A stretch of 34,918 nucleotides of DNA from an uncultured Chloracidobacterium sp. (lineage in GTDB: Bacteria; Acidobacteriota; Blastocatellia; Pyrinomonadales; Pyrinomonadaceae): contig CALDGX010000055.1 in assembly GCA_937941715.1 (NCBI GenBank), positions 1 to 34,918 of the forward strand, read 5' to 3'. Shown here piece after piece: positions 9,113 through 17,558 of this stretch (its first letter is position 1; every line of letters begins with the position of its first letter). The notes under the pieces were generated by a model. That model saw only the letters and a list, made by a program, of their open reading frames with translations. It was not told the DNA's origin and ran no database searches. The position numbers were made by a program, and so were the translations under genes.

Positions 9113-9147
9113 AAAAATAGAAAGAGCAGATCGGGGACCTGCTCTTT
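9113..9147 (-). terminator. intrinsic terminator of the delta-60/FRPS repeat gene
   Basis: Perfect 9-base stem AAAGAGCAG (9121-9129) and CTGCTCTTT (9139-9147), 9-base loop, followed on the minus strand by CTATTTTT. It sits 25 bases after the stop codon at 9173. Confidence 0.85.
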
Positions 9148-9172
9148 CGGCGGAGATCATCGAACTGCGGCC

Positions 9173-12100
9173 TTATTGGACAAATGCGTTCTCGGTGGGA
9201 ATATCCGTGCTAATACCAAATTGGTAACCGGTGTATCCGGACGTTGATCTGAGCAGGTGCCAGATGCCGGTCGATGGCCTGAATATTGAAATGTCAGCCT
9301 TGCCGTCGCCGTCATAGTCGCCCGTGACCGGCTTGTCGCCCGGCGTTCCGAACGGACCGATCAGGAATGATCCGTCGCTGCTGTTAATGATGTACCAGAC
9401 ACCGGTCGACGGACGAAATACCGCAAAGTCGGTCTTGCCGTCACCGTCATAATCACCGGGAGCGGGAACGTCCGTATCGATCCCCCAACGCGTTGCTCGC
9501 TGAATATTATCGATGCTGCTCTGCCACCACCAATTGCCGTCCGACGGGCGATAGATCGCCACGTCAGTCTTGCCGTCACCGTCGAAATCGCCGGTCACAG
9601 GTTTATCACCCGCCAGGCCGAACAACTTGTCGTTCGACTGCCCGTTCGCACTGCTCATTCGCAGCCACTGATTTGTCGAGGGCCTGAACACGATGTAATC
9701 GGCACGTCCGTCTCCGTTAAAATCGGACGGTCTTGGGATATCGCCGACGGCACCCCAACGGGCATTTTTCTGTCCACCGTCAAGTGTGCTGAGCGACCAC
9801 CAGTCTCCTGTCGACGGGCGAAAGATCGCGATATCAGTCTTTCCGTCACCGTCAAAGTCCGCCGGTGCAGGAATGTCTCCGGCTATAGCAAATACCTGCT
9901 GCGTCAGTCCAAAATCACTGCTCCGCAGGATGTACCATTTGTTTTCAGAGGGCCTGAAGACTGAAACATCCGCCTTGCCATCACCGTCAAAGTCAAATGG
10001 CGTAACACGCGTGAAAAGCCCCGGTATCACACGGGCGATACCCGCACGGGTCGTGTTCTCGATCCGTGAAAAGTCGCCGCCGAGCACGACATTTCCGTCA
10101 GGTTGAGCGGCCATTGTTCGCACCACGCCGTTCGCGCCGTTTTGCATGAAAAGCTGATCAAGTGTCCCATTCAAACTCAATCTGGTCAGATTGTTTCGGG
10201 CGACACCGCCAACCATCGTGAAATAGCCGCCAACCAGAATGCTGCCGTCGGTTTGGATCGAAATAGCGTTGAGCCTCACGTCAGAGCTGGTGCCATAGCT
10301 AAATTCCGGAGAAACGAATGTCGTATCAGCGGAACCGTCGGCGTTTCGCCGCATGATCGAGGTCGCACCGCCCGCACCGACCAGGCAAATGATCTTTCCG
10401 CCGCCAATGGAATACACCTTGTCGATCGTCGCGACCGAGCCTGCGTTGAATGCCTGATCGATCGGCCCGTTGCCGTTCAACCTGACGAGATTCGATCGGT
10501 TAAATCCGTCAACACCCGCGAATGCACCGCCGACGATGTATTTTCCGTCCGCGGTCTGCGCGGCCGAGTAAACCGCCCCGCTTGAGATAACCGCCGTAAA
10601 TGAAGTATCAAGCGTTCCATCGGGGTTGAGCCTCGCGACGCGTTCGCGGGTCACTCCGTTAACGGTCGTAAATCCGCCCGTGATGAGTATCTTGGAATCA
10701 GCTTGAACCAAAATGCTGTAGACCGAACCAACGACCGGAGCGAATGCGGCGTCGAGTGTTCCGTTCGAATTTAATCGGATCAGACCGGACCTTCCCGTCC
10801 CGTTGTATGCCGAAAATGTGCCGGCCGCCAGTATCTTGCCGTCACTCTGGACCGCGAGCGTACTGGGAACAACATCAAATCCCGTTCCGGGATCGAACGT
10901 CGGGTCTGTCGTGCCGTCTGCATTGATGCGGGCGAACGACGGCCTCGCCGTACCGTTCATTGACGTAAAGCTGCCGGCAACCACGAATTGGCCGCTCGGC
11001 TGACGCACCATCGCCGATGCCGTGCCGAAAATACCGACGTTCGGATTGAACGATGCATCCACATTTCCGGCCGAATTGACCCGGAAGAACCGATCGATCG
11101 CTGCGCTCGATGCACCGAAGAAGATGATCCGGTCGAGGGTATCGACCGTCCATTTGCGATAAACCGAACTGACATCGACCGGATGAACGAATGTGCCGTC
11201 CAAGGTACCGTCAGGAGCGAGGCGCATCAGCTTTCCGCCGGTTGTGATGAGTATCTTTCCGCCCGAGACGACGGCAACTTGATTAACGGACCCGGGCAGG
11301 ACGGGCGGATTAAATGTCAGGTCTACATTTCCGGCCGGCAACACACGGACAAGATCTTTCTTTGCAACGCCGTTGACCGTATCAAACCGCCCGCCGACGA
11401 TCAATGCCCCATCAGCTTGCAGAAATATCGAAGCTGCGTCGAGGCCCGTTCCCAAACCGCTGCCGGCGATCGATGGCGCTTCGAAAGTGCTGTCCGACGT
11501 GCCGTCCACGTTCAGCCGCCGTACGCTGGCTGACGAACTGAAGGCGGAATATGTAGTTACAGCCCAATAGATCTTTCCCGAAACGTCAACCGCGATCGAC
11601 CTCAAATTCCCCCATATGGTACGGCCCCCGTCATAGGCTGCAGGCGTAAAGGCCGGGTCGGCATTGCCATCCGAATTTAGTCTGGTCAGATATCCTGCGT
11701 GAAAACCATTACCATAGCCGCCGGCCGTCGAAACGAGGATCTTACCGTCCGGTTGGACCGCAAAAAACTCAGCCGACGAGTAGGCAAATCCGCCAACAGT
11801 GAACACGCTGTTAAACGAAGTGTCGTTACTGCCATCCTGGTTGAGCCGCACGACCTTAGACTGACCGCTGAACGACGAACCCGCGACGATCAGCTTGCCG
11901 TCCGGCTGGATCCCGACATTTGTCACGCTGCTCAGAAGGCATCCGCAGTAGTTGAATGACGCGTCGGCACTGCCGTCAACATTAAGACGCGTGATCTGGC
12001 CGCCGGCTTGGGCGTCAACCGAAAAATTCGATCCCCAAATGACGATCTTTCCATCGGATTGCACGAGCAAGCCGGTCGTATTTTGAGATGTCAGAGCGCG

Positions 12101-12217
12101 GGCCGGCACCGGGACAAATCCGGCGTCGACCTCACCGGTCCCCAGGGCCGTCGCGGCGATGGACACGATCGATAACAAAACTGCGGCGATTCTGATTGTA
12201 GGTCTTCGGCCTTTCAT
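9173..12217 (-). CDS. secreted delta-60 repeat and FRPS/FG-GAP repeat protein
   Basis: A 1014-residue exported protein with no recognisable enzyme domain. ATG at 12217 is chosen over an in-frame extension to 12295 because GGAGG lies just upstream and a signal peptide follows (MKGRRPTIRIAAVLLSIVSI, about residues 1-26). By eye I count 14 delta-60 repeats (TIGR02608 type, pattern VQxDGKILVxGxF...RLNxDGTxDxxF) from about residue 50 to 735. Six repeats of about 45 residues then run to the C-terminus, each beginning DFDGDGKTD or similar and containing FRPS plus a Trp, as in FG-GAP/VCBS calcium-loop repeats. Fourteen repeats would suit two seven-bladed propellers. Likely surface-exposed or secreted, perhaps an adhesin or binding protein; that is inference. 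No C-terminal sorting domain is seen. Confidence 0.9.
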   Translation of the reverse strand: MKGRRPTIRIAAVLLSIVSIAATALGTGEVDAGFVPVPARALTSQNTTGLLVQSDGKIVIWGSNFSVDAQAGGQITRLNVDGSADASFNYCGCLLSSVTNVGIQPDGKLIVAGSSFSGQSKVVRLNQDGSNDTSFNSVFTVGGFAYSSAEFFAVQPDGKILVSTAGGYGNGFHAGYLTRLNSDGNADPAFTPAAYDGGRTIWGNLRSIAVDVSGKIYWAVTTYSAFSSSASVRRLNVDGTSDSTFEAPSIAGSGLGTGLDAASIFLQADGALIVGGRFDTVNGVAKKDLVRVLPAGNVDLTFNPPVLPGSVNQVAVVSGGKILITTGGKLMRLAPDGTLDGTFVHPVDVSSVYRKWTVDTLDRIIFFGASSAAIDRFFRVNSAGNVDASFNPNVGIFGTASAMVRQPSGQFVVAGSFTSMNGTARPSFARINADGTTDPTFDPGTGFDVVPSTLAVQSDGKILAAGTFSAYNGTGRSGLIRLNSNGTLDAAFAPVVGSVYSILVQADSKILITGGFTTVNGVTRERVARLNPDGTLDTSFTAVISSGAVYSAAQTADGKYIVGGAFAGVDGFNRSNLVRLNGNGPIDQAFNAGSVATIDKVYSIGGGKIICLVGAGGATSIMRRNADGSADTTFVSPEFSYGTSSDVRLNAISIQTDGSILVGGYFTMVGGVARNNLTRLSLNGTLDQLFMQNGANGVVRTMAAQPDGNVVLGGDFSRIENTTRAGIARVIPGLFTRVTPFDFDGDGKADVSVFRPSENKWYILRSSDFGLTQQVFAIAGDIPAPADFDGDGKTDIAIFRPSTGDWWSLSTLDGGQKNARWGAVGDIPRPSDFNGDGRADYIVFRPSTNQWLRMSSANGQSNDKLFGLAGDKPVTGDFDGDGKTDVAIYRPSDGNWWWQSSIDNIQRATRWGIDTDVPAPGDYDGDGKTDFAVFRPSTGVWYIINSSDGSFLIGPFGTPGDKPVTGDYDGDGKADISIFRPSTGIWHLLRSTSGYTGYQFGISTDIPTENAFVQ
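9180..10006 (-). repeat. six tandem coding repeats of about 136 bases
   Basis: The 3' end of the repeat-protein gene is built of six tandem units encoding D(F/Y)(D/N)GDG(K/R)xD followed by (F/Y)RPS and a GDxP turn. The phrase ccgtcaccgtc recurs in several copies on the plus strand. Similarity between copies makes the region prone to unit gain or loss. Confidence 0.8.
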
Positions 12218-12595
12218 AATTCCTCCGGCGGTCAGATCGGGACAGGGTTTCTGCGTCTGATCTGATACTGGTCGTATGAAATTATTATAAACCACTTTAC
12301 GCTCATCACGACATCAACTTCGTGTGGTCCGGTGCTCTTTTGCCCGATCATCGCCGATTCTTATTCCCCGCAATTTCAATGCACCCGACATCGCTACGAC
12401 AACATTATCCGCCGTCAGGCTGAATAGCCGATGAATCGTCTTGCTATCTAGGTTGTTGTTGTATAAATTACAGATTACACACAACTGATTTCTTCGGGTT
12501 GTTGTTGAGGGTTTGCTGTCTTCGCCACAGCCTTGACGATCGCAGGGCGGCCCAAAAATTCCGCACTTTTACTACGAAAGGAGAACTTGCCGAAA
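12218..12595. other. 378-base divergent intergenic region
   Basis: Separates the minus-strand repeat-protein gene (start 12217) from the plus-strand EF-G2-like gene (start 12596). A minus-strand TATAAT lies at 12284-12289, about 70 bases before the 12217 start. A plus-strand TATAAA lies at 12462-12467 without a good -35. GGTTGTTGTTG occurs twice (12451-12461 and 12497-12507), 46 bases apart. No coding sequence is supported. Confidence 0.5.
12284..12289 (-). promoter_or_regulatory. candidate -10 box for the delta-60/FRPS repeat gene
   Basis: The minus strand reads TATAAT about 70 bases upstream of the ATG at 12217. No -35 with a good match is seen at 16-18 bases, so only the -10 is offered. 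Confidence 0.25.
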
Positions 12596-14701
12596 ATGAA
12601 AGCATTTACAACTGATAATATCAGGAATCTGGCTGTCATTGGACACGGCGACGCAGGTAAAACCCAGCTCGTCAGTTCGATGCTCCACGTTGCCGGTGCC
12701 GGCGGACGATGGGGTAAGGTCGACGAAGGCACCACGGTCACCGACTACGACGAAGATTCGATAGAACGCAAAATATCTCTTAATAATAATTTCGCCCACG
12801 CCGAATACCAGGATACAAAGATAAATCTGATCGACACGCCGGGTTACGCCGCCTTCGTGTCGCACGCACGTCCGGCCTTGCGGGTCGCTGACTGTGCATT
12901 GGTCGTCGTCGACGGCGTCCACGGCATCGAGGTCCAGACCGAAAAAACGTGGAATTACGCCAACGAGTTCATGCTGCCGCGTTTTATGGTCATCAACAAG
13001 ATCGACAAGGAAAACGCCGACTTTGACCACGCGATCGAGACCGCGACCGATTCGTTCGCCCGTTCGATCGTGCCGTTCACGCTGCCGATCGGCAGCCAGG
13101 CCAGTTTTCGCGGTGTGATCGATGTCGTTCACCAAAAGGCGTATGAGTTTGACGCCGACGGCAAGGCAAAGGGCATTGCCATCCCGGGCGAGATGACCGG
13201 CGTGCTCAATTCGACACGCGAACGCCTGATCGAGATCGTCGCCGAATCGGACGACGCCTTGATGGAAAAATACTTTGAGACGGGCACGCTGCCGGAAGAG
13301 GACATCGTGCCGAATCTCGCCAAGGCGATCGCCGCCAGCAAACTATGCCCGGTTTACGCCGTTTCGTCGCTCAACCTGATCGGCCTCCAGATCCTGCTGG
13401 ATCATCTCGTCGAGTTTGCCCCAAACCCGGCAACTCACGAGGCGGAATACGGTTTTAAGGACTACGATATGACCGGCGACCGCGTTTCACGCAAGTACAG
13501 CAACGACGAGCCTTTCTCCGCCTATGTTTTCCGCACGATCGCTGATCCGTTCGCGGGACGCATTAATGTGATGAAGGTCGTCAGCGGCAAGATCGCGACC
13601 GACGCCGTTGTCTATAATTCGACCCACGACGTCGTCGAGCGCCTCGGGGCACTTCACGTGATCGCCGGCAAAAATCTCGAAAAGGTCAACGAGGCCGCGA
13701 CCGGAGACATCATCGCTGTCGTAAAACTAAAGGAAACACAAACGGGCGACACTCTTTGCGACAAGGCGAATCCGATCGTTTATCCGCCGGTCGAGTACCC
13801 CGAAGCCGCGATCGCGTTTGCCATCGAGCCAAAGTCGCGTGCCGACGAAGACAAGATCTCGACCGCGCTTCACAAAATACTTGAGGAAGACCCCAGTCTG
13901 CACTTTGACCGCGACCCGCAGACCAAGGAGTTCATCCTTTCCGGCTCGGGCCAGCTGCATATCGAGACCGTTGTCAAAAAGCTCGAACAACGCTACCACG
14001 TCGAGGTCACACTGCATCCGCCCAAGGTGCCGTATAAGGAAACGATCACACAAACGGTCGAAGTCCAGGGACGTCACAAGAAGCAGTCCGGCGGACGCGG
14101 TCAGTTCGGCGACTGCAAGTGTATTTTCGAACCTCTCGAACGCGGAGGCGGATTTGAGTGGGTCGATAAGATCTTCGGCGGCGCCGTACCGCAAAATTTC
14201 CGCCCCGCCATCGAGAAAGGCATCGTCGAGGCGGCGGCAACGGGTGCGATCGCCGGCTATCCGCTGGTCGATTTTAAGGTAACGCTCATCGACGGCAGTT
14301 ATCACGCGGTCGATTCGGACGAGCATTCGTTCCGGGCAGCAGGCCGCAAGGCGTTTCGCAACGCCATCGACCGTGCTAAACCGACACTTCTTGAGCCGAT
14401 AATGGACGTCGAGGTATTTACGCCCCAAGAGGTCTCAGGCGACATCATGGGCGACCTAAATAGCCGACGCGGGCGCGTCGCCGGCATGGAAATGCGAGGC
14501 AAACAGCAGGTGATCAAGGCCAAGGTCCCGCTTTCGGAAATGCTCGATTACCAATCGAAGCTCAATTCCGTCACGCAGGCCCGCGGTTCGTATCATATGC
14601 AGTTCTCGCACTACGACCCGCTGCCGGGCAACCTGGCTCAAAAGGTCATCGACGAGGCCGTCGCCTCCGGCAGAGTAAGGGCTCACGATGACGATGAGTA
14701 A
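12596..14701 (+). CDS. elongation factor G-like GTPase (EF-G2 family)
   Basis: A 701-residue translational GTPase paralogue of EF-G. G1 is GHGDAGKT (16-23), switch I keeps EGTTVTDYDEDSIERKISL (44-62), G3 is DTPGY (80-84) and G4 is NKID (134-137). EF-G domains II to V follow (for example PPKVPYKETI, SGGRGQFGD, LLEPIMDVEVFTPQE, SRRGRVAGME, LNSVTQARGSY). The switch II histidine normally found as DTPGH is tyrosine, as in Thermus EF-G-2-type proteins (DAPGY there). That supports EF-G2, not canonical fusA. Role uncertain: members bind ribosomes but may not be the main translocase. AGGAG at 12579-12583 is 12 bases before the ATG; an in-frame TTG at 12587 is possible. No rpsL, rpsG or tuf is adjacent, unlike canonical fusA. 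Confidence 0.92.
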   Translation: MKAFTTDNIRNLAVIGHGDAGKTQLVSSMLHVAGAGGRWGKVDEGTTVTDYDEDSIERKISLNNNFAHAEYQDTKINLIDTPGYAAFVSHARPALRVADCALVVVDGVHGIEVQTEKTWNYANEFMLPRFMVINKIDKENADFDHAIETATDSFARSIVPFTLPIGSQASFRGVIDVVHQKAYEFDADGKAKGIAIPGEMTGVLNSTRERLIEIVAESDDALMEKYFETGTLPEEDIVPNLAKAIAASKLCPVYAVSSLNLIGLQILLDHLVEFAPNPATHEAEYGFKDYDMTGDRVSRKYSNDEPFSAYVFRTIADPFAGRINVMKVVSGKIATDAVVYNSTHDVVERLGALHVIAGKNLEKVNEAATGDIIAVVKLKETQTGDTLCDKANPIVYPPVEYPEAAIAFAIEPKSRADEDKISTALHKILEEDPSLHFDRDPQTKEFILSGSGQLHIETVVKKLEQRYHVEVTLHPPKVPYKETITQTVEVQGRHKKQSGGRGQFGDCKCIFEPLERGGGFEWVDKIFGGAVPQNFRPAIEKGIVEAAATGAIAGYPLVDFKVTLIDGSYHAVDSDEHSFRAAGRKAFRNAIDRAKPTLLEPIMDVEVFTPQEVSGDIMGDLNSRRGRVAGMEMRGKQQVIKAKVPLSEMLDYQSKLNSVTQARGSYHMQFSHYDPLPGNLAQKVIDEAVASGRVRAHDDDE

Positions 14702-14727
14702 GTGTTTACTGCAATTTGGCTAGACCG

Positions 14728-14760
14728 AACGCCATCGACGCTCAGATCGATGGCGTTTTT
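14728..14760 (+). terminator. intrinsic terminator of the EF-G2-like gene
   Basis: Perfect 11-base stem AACGCCATCGA (14728-14738) and TCGATGGCGTT (14747-14757), 8-base loop, ending in five T. It lies 26 bases after the stop at 14701 and just ahead of the next gene. Confidence 0.9.
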
Positions 14761-14775
14761 CAATTTGAGGATAAA

Positions 14776-15648
14776 ATGAACAAGATTCTGCTTATATCAT
14801 TGATATTGGTCACTACATTGGGCTTAGGCTCGGCATGCCAAAAGGCTGGCGGATCTAAATGGCCGGCAACCTCCGAAGCTGCGGACGCGACGCCTGCGAC
14901 GTCTGTGAAAACCGGTAAGCTGACGCTCAACGCCCAACCGGCCGGAACGCTCGAAGATCCGAATCCTCTCATTTCCAAACTGAAAGGCATCATCACTTAT
15001 CGTGAAGGCGAAGGTATTCTCCGCAAAAATACCAACGAGATAATGAAGGACGTCTACGTCGTGGCCGACCCAAAGATATCGATAAGCGCGATCGCCAAAT
15101 TGGGCGAGTCCGGCGGCGATCTCTGGTTTCCGCGAGGTAAAGGACTCCCTGACACGGCAGCCCTGCCGAAACCTAATCCACTCATCCTCGTCCTAAAAAC
15201 GGAGAATAGTCCGGCCGAGTGGTTCCCCGCGGGACTTCTCACTGACGACGAACTCGCCAAACTGGCGTGCATGGTTCGCTTTGAAACCTATAAAGAAAGA
15301 ACGGAATTGATCTTGGGACGCACGCACAAGAGCTCGATCGAGATAGCGTCCGATGACAGTTTTTTCCTGAATACGGAATTAAGTCCGGACCTGATCAAGG
15401 CGGAAAACCTCAAACCCGATCAGCGGGCCGTTACCGAATCCGAATTGTCATCAGTTTTGGGTAAGCTCTACGAAAAGCGGAGCTACGCCAGTTCATTTGA
15501 TCGTGAGCAGCAAGGACTTACAGTAATTGCAAGCGAAAATGCGTCGTATGCGAGCTTACTGAAGCTTCTCGCCGCTATCGACAAGCCAAATGTCGTGGTC
15601 ACCGTTCGAATCCGGCCGCTGACTTTCGTCGAAAAGAAAGAGAAATAG
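14776..15648 (+). CDS. hypothetical exported protein, possible lipoprotein
   Basis: A 290-residue protein that I do not recognise. ATG at 14776 is chosen over an upstream frame start (14716) because GAGG lies five bases before it, the upstream start would lie before the terminator hairpin, and a signal sequence follows (MNKILLISLILVTTLGLGSA then Cys21). The lipobox GSAC lacks the usual Leu at -3, so lipidation is uncertain. A Thr/Ala-rich linker (about 25-45) leads to a mixed alpha/beta domain with motifs such as ITYREGEGILRKN, WFPAGLLTDDELAKLAC and LLKLLAAIDKPNVVVTVRI. It is followed after 70 bases by the DUF2911 gene on the same strand, possibly co-transcribed. Envelope location is inferred; function unknown. 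Confidence 0.8.
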   Translation: MNKILLISLILVTTLGLGSACQKAGGSKWPATSEAADATPATSVKTGKLTLNAQPAGTLEDPNPLISKLKGIITYREGEGILRKNTNEIMKDVYVVADPKISISAIAKLGESGGDLWFPRGKGLPDTAALPKPNPLILVLKTENSPAEWFPAGLLTDDELAKLACMVRFETYKERTELILGRTHKSSIEIASDDSFFLNTELSPDLIKAENLKPDQRAVTESELSSVLGKLYEKRSYASSFDREQQGLTVIASENASYASLLKLLAAIDKPNVVVTVRIRPLTFVEKKEK

Positions 15649-15718
15649 AGCCGTTTACGCCTTACCCGATCAATGGCGTTCATCGTACAATAGTCAAACA
15701 AACTTTTTTGGAGATGAT

Positions 15719-16696
15719 ATGAAACGAAATTTTTCTTTACTTCTCATTGTTCTAGTCGCCGCCGTGGCGGTCAGTTCGCAGGTCCGTCCGCCGACGCCCC
15801 GCGGCAGCCAAAAGGCGACCGTTTCGCAGACACTCGGCACGACCGAGGTCTCGGTGACCTACAGCCGTCCGGCGATATTTGGCCGAAAGGTCTATGGCGA
15901 TTGGCCCAAGCCAACTGCCGGCGAAGCCACGCTGGACAATAGCAACGATCGCCCGAAAGACGCTCCGCTCGTTCCATGGGGACACGTTTGGCGGACCGGA
16001 GCCAATGAAGCAACGCTTTTCAGTGTGAATGACGACGTTCTCATCAACGGCCAACCGCTCGCGGCCGGTAAGTACAGCCTGCACACGATCCCCGGCAAGG
16101 ACGGCGAATGGACGATCATCTTTAACAGCGATGAGGGCCAGTGGGGTAGTTTCTCGTACGACTCGAAAAAAGACGTCCTCAGGGTCAAGGCCAAAGCCGA
16201 GTGGCTGGCAGCCAGCACCGAGCTCCTGACATTCGATATCGACCCCGAAGTACCCGCCAAACTTGGTGACGTCGCTTCGAAGGGTAGCGTCGTCCTCCGT
16301 TGGGAAAAACTGCGGCTTCCGTTTACGGTCGAGGTCAAGGATATGGTCGGCTCGACGTTGACCCGACTTGCGACGTTCGTCGCCGCCTCGAAGCCCGATG
16401 ATCCCGGCCCACGGATCAGTGCGGGTAACTACGCAAAGGCAAATAAACGCACCGAGCAGGCAAATGCGTGGTTCGAGGAAGCTCTGAAGCTGAATGACGC
16501 TTTGATCGCGAAAAAGGAGACATTTCAGAACCTTCAGCGAAAAGCTACGATCTTGTTGAATCTCGGCCGCAACTCAGATGCCCTCGCTGCCGCCGAACGT
16601 GCTGTAACGGTTGGTAAAGCTGACGCAAATGTTAAACCCGCGGACATCGCAGCAATGGAAAAGCGGATCGCCGATATCAAGGCCGGAAAACAATAG
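15719..16696 (+). CDS. DUF2911 domain protein, exported
   Basis: A 325-residue protein with a Sec signal (MKRNFSLLLIVLVAAVAVSS) and GGAG five bases before its ATG. Residues about 28-175 match the DUF2911 family: VTYSRPAIFGRKVYG, VPWGHVWRTGANEAT and LAAGKYSLHTIPG are typical, and the fold is probably all beta. Residues about 215-325 form a helical segment resembling one or two TPR-like hairpins (NAWFEEALKLNDALI and LNLGRNSDALAAAERAV), a common C-terminal extension in this family. DUF2911 proteins are widespread in Bacteroidetes and Acidobacteria; no activity is established. It precedes a strong terminator. Probably periplasmic or envelope-attached. Confidence 0.9.
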   Translation: MKRNFSLLLIVLVAAVAVSSQVRPPTPRGSQKATVSQTLGTTEVSVTYSRPAIFGRKVYGDWPKPTAGEATLDNSNDRPKDAPLVPWGHVWRTGANEATLFSVNDDVLINGQPLAAGKYSLHTIPGKDGEWTIIFNSDEGQWGSFSYDSKKDVLRVKAKAEWLAASTELLTFDIDPEVPAKLGDVASKGSVVLRWEKLRLPFTVEVKDMVGSTLTRLATFVAASKPDDPGPRISAGNYAKANKRTEQANAWFEEALKLNDALIAKKETFQNLQRKATILLNLGRNSDALAAAERAVTVGKADANVKPADIAAMEKRIADIKAGKQ

Positions 16697-16726
16697 TCGC
16701 CGGGATAAATTAGGCGGTAAATGAAG

Positions 16727-16758
16727 AAAGGCACTGCAACCAGATGCAGTGCCTTTTT
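16727..16758. terminator. bidirectional intrinsic terminator
   Basis: Perfect 12-base stem AAAGGCACTGCA (16727-16738) and TGCAGTGCCTTT (16745-16756) with a 6-base loop and T5 on the plus strand. It lies between the convergent DUF2911 and cytochrome genes. The plus-strand tail is better; the minus-strand tail is a short T run interrupted by C. Confidence 0.9.
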
Positions 16759-16776
16759 AATTCTGTATCAGTCCGA

Positions 16777-17364
16777 TCAGGCTGCTTTCTTGTGGCACAT
16801 CGTGCATTGATTGGTTGTCGGGCCTTTCGTTGTCGGTACGGTCTTTTTGACCTCCGTATGACAACCCGCACAAGTTCGGTGATAAGCCTGCTGATTGTTG
16901 AGCGAGATCACGGCCGCGCTTCCCTCGTGCTTCACCTCCGGAATTGCATCGAGCAGTTTCGGCTTTTCACCCGTTCGGGCGTGACAGTCGCGACACGCGT
17001 TAGCCCCGGCCCCGGCCGGATCCTTTGCAAATAGTTCGGCTGTCAGCGTCGTTGTCCGATCTGCCGGCCATGCCGTCTTCAACGGCGGAAATTTTGCGAT
17101 ATCGGCCGCCGGACGTGCCGTATGGTGACACGCAATACAGGCGATCGCGCCGCTCTGATCGATGGTGTACGTGCCGCCGTTGTGCTTTTTGTGGTCAAAA
17201 GTGACCTGTCCGATTTTGGCGTCCTTGGCCAGCGTTATGACGTCCGGCATCGTTTGCGGAGCCTTTTGGGCACTGCTGCGAGATCCGGTAATGTCACTTG
17301 CAATAAAAACAAAACCCACCGCCAAAACTGCTGCGATGATCATCAAGATCGAATTTTTCCTCAT
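16777..17364 (-). CDS. tetrahaem c-type cytochrome (class III / c7-like)
   Basis: A 195-residue exported electron carrier. An uncleaved or cleavable N-terminal hydrophobic segment (residues 5-24) leads to four CxxCH haem c sites: CIACH (76-80), CRDCH (124-128), CAGCH (165-169) and CTMCH (187-191). His58, His61, His81, His146 and His162 can supply distal ligands for bis-His haems, as in class III cytochromes; DHKKHNGG is the typical start of that domain. It should work in the periplasm and needs the Ccm or Ccs machinery, not present here. GGGAGG lies eight bases before the ATG at 17364; a GTG one codon earlier is also possible. No oxidoreductase partner is adjacent. SDITG right after the membrane segment recalls the TPR proteins' motif, but the match is short. 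Confidence 0.92.
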   Translation of the reverse strand: MRKNSILMIIAAVLAVGFVFIASDITGSRSSAQKAPQTMPDVITLAKDAKIGQVTFDHKKHNGGTYTIDQSGAIACIACHHTARPAADIAKFPPLKTAWPADRTTTLTAELFAKDPAGAGANACRDCHARTGEKPKLLDAIPEVKHEGSAAVISLNNQQAYHRTCAGCHTEVKKTVPTTKGPTTNQCTMCHKKAA

Positions 17365-17421
17365 CACTAAAACCTCCCGCCAGAATTTGAATAGAAATTA
17401 AACTTGAAAATGCGCGCCGCC

Positions 17422-17439
17422 AAACCAAATATTGGGTTT
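17422..17439. promoter_or_regulatory. imperfect 18-base palindrome upstream of the cytochrome gene
   Basis: AAACCAAATATTGGGTTT is a palindrome except for one mismatched pair. It lies about 58 bases upstream of the cytochrome ATG and could be an operator, but there is only one copy and no regulator nearby. The rest of the 17365-17558 gap shows nothing I can assign. Confidence 0.2.
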
Positions 17440-17558
17440 TCAATCACATAATACACCCGTCTTATTAGATGTCGAAATGCACGGGCCTGTTGACCTGAAT
17501 CCCTTGACCGGAATGATGTAAACGAATTTGTCGGCCCTGCCAAAACGTAGTCCGGCGG

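Noticed and set aside
9180..10006. Regular repeats that could be mistaken for a CRISPR array
   Set aside because: The units are in-frame coding repeats of about 45 codons without spacers, and no cas genes are present.
12218..12295. N-terminal extension of the delta-60 repeat protein
   Set aside because: GGAGG directly before the ATG at 12217 and the signal peptide after it support the shorter form; the extension overlaps the promoter candidate.
12451..12507. Repeated GGTTGTTGTTG, considered as a regulator site
   Set aside because: Simple trinucleotide-like sequence, only two copies, no symmetry; noted in the intergenic entry only.
13727..14428. 233-codon open frame on the minus strand
   Set aside because: Lies within the EF-G2-like gene on the opposite strand; no motif or ribosome site.
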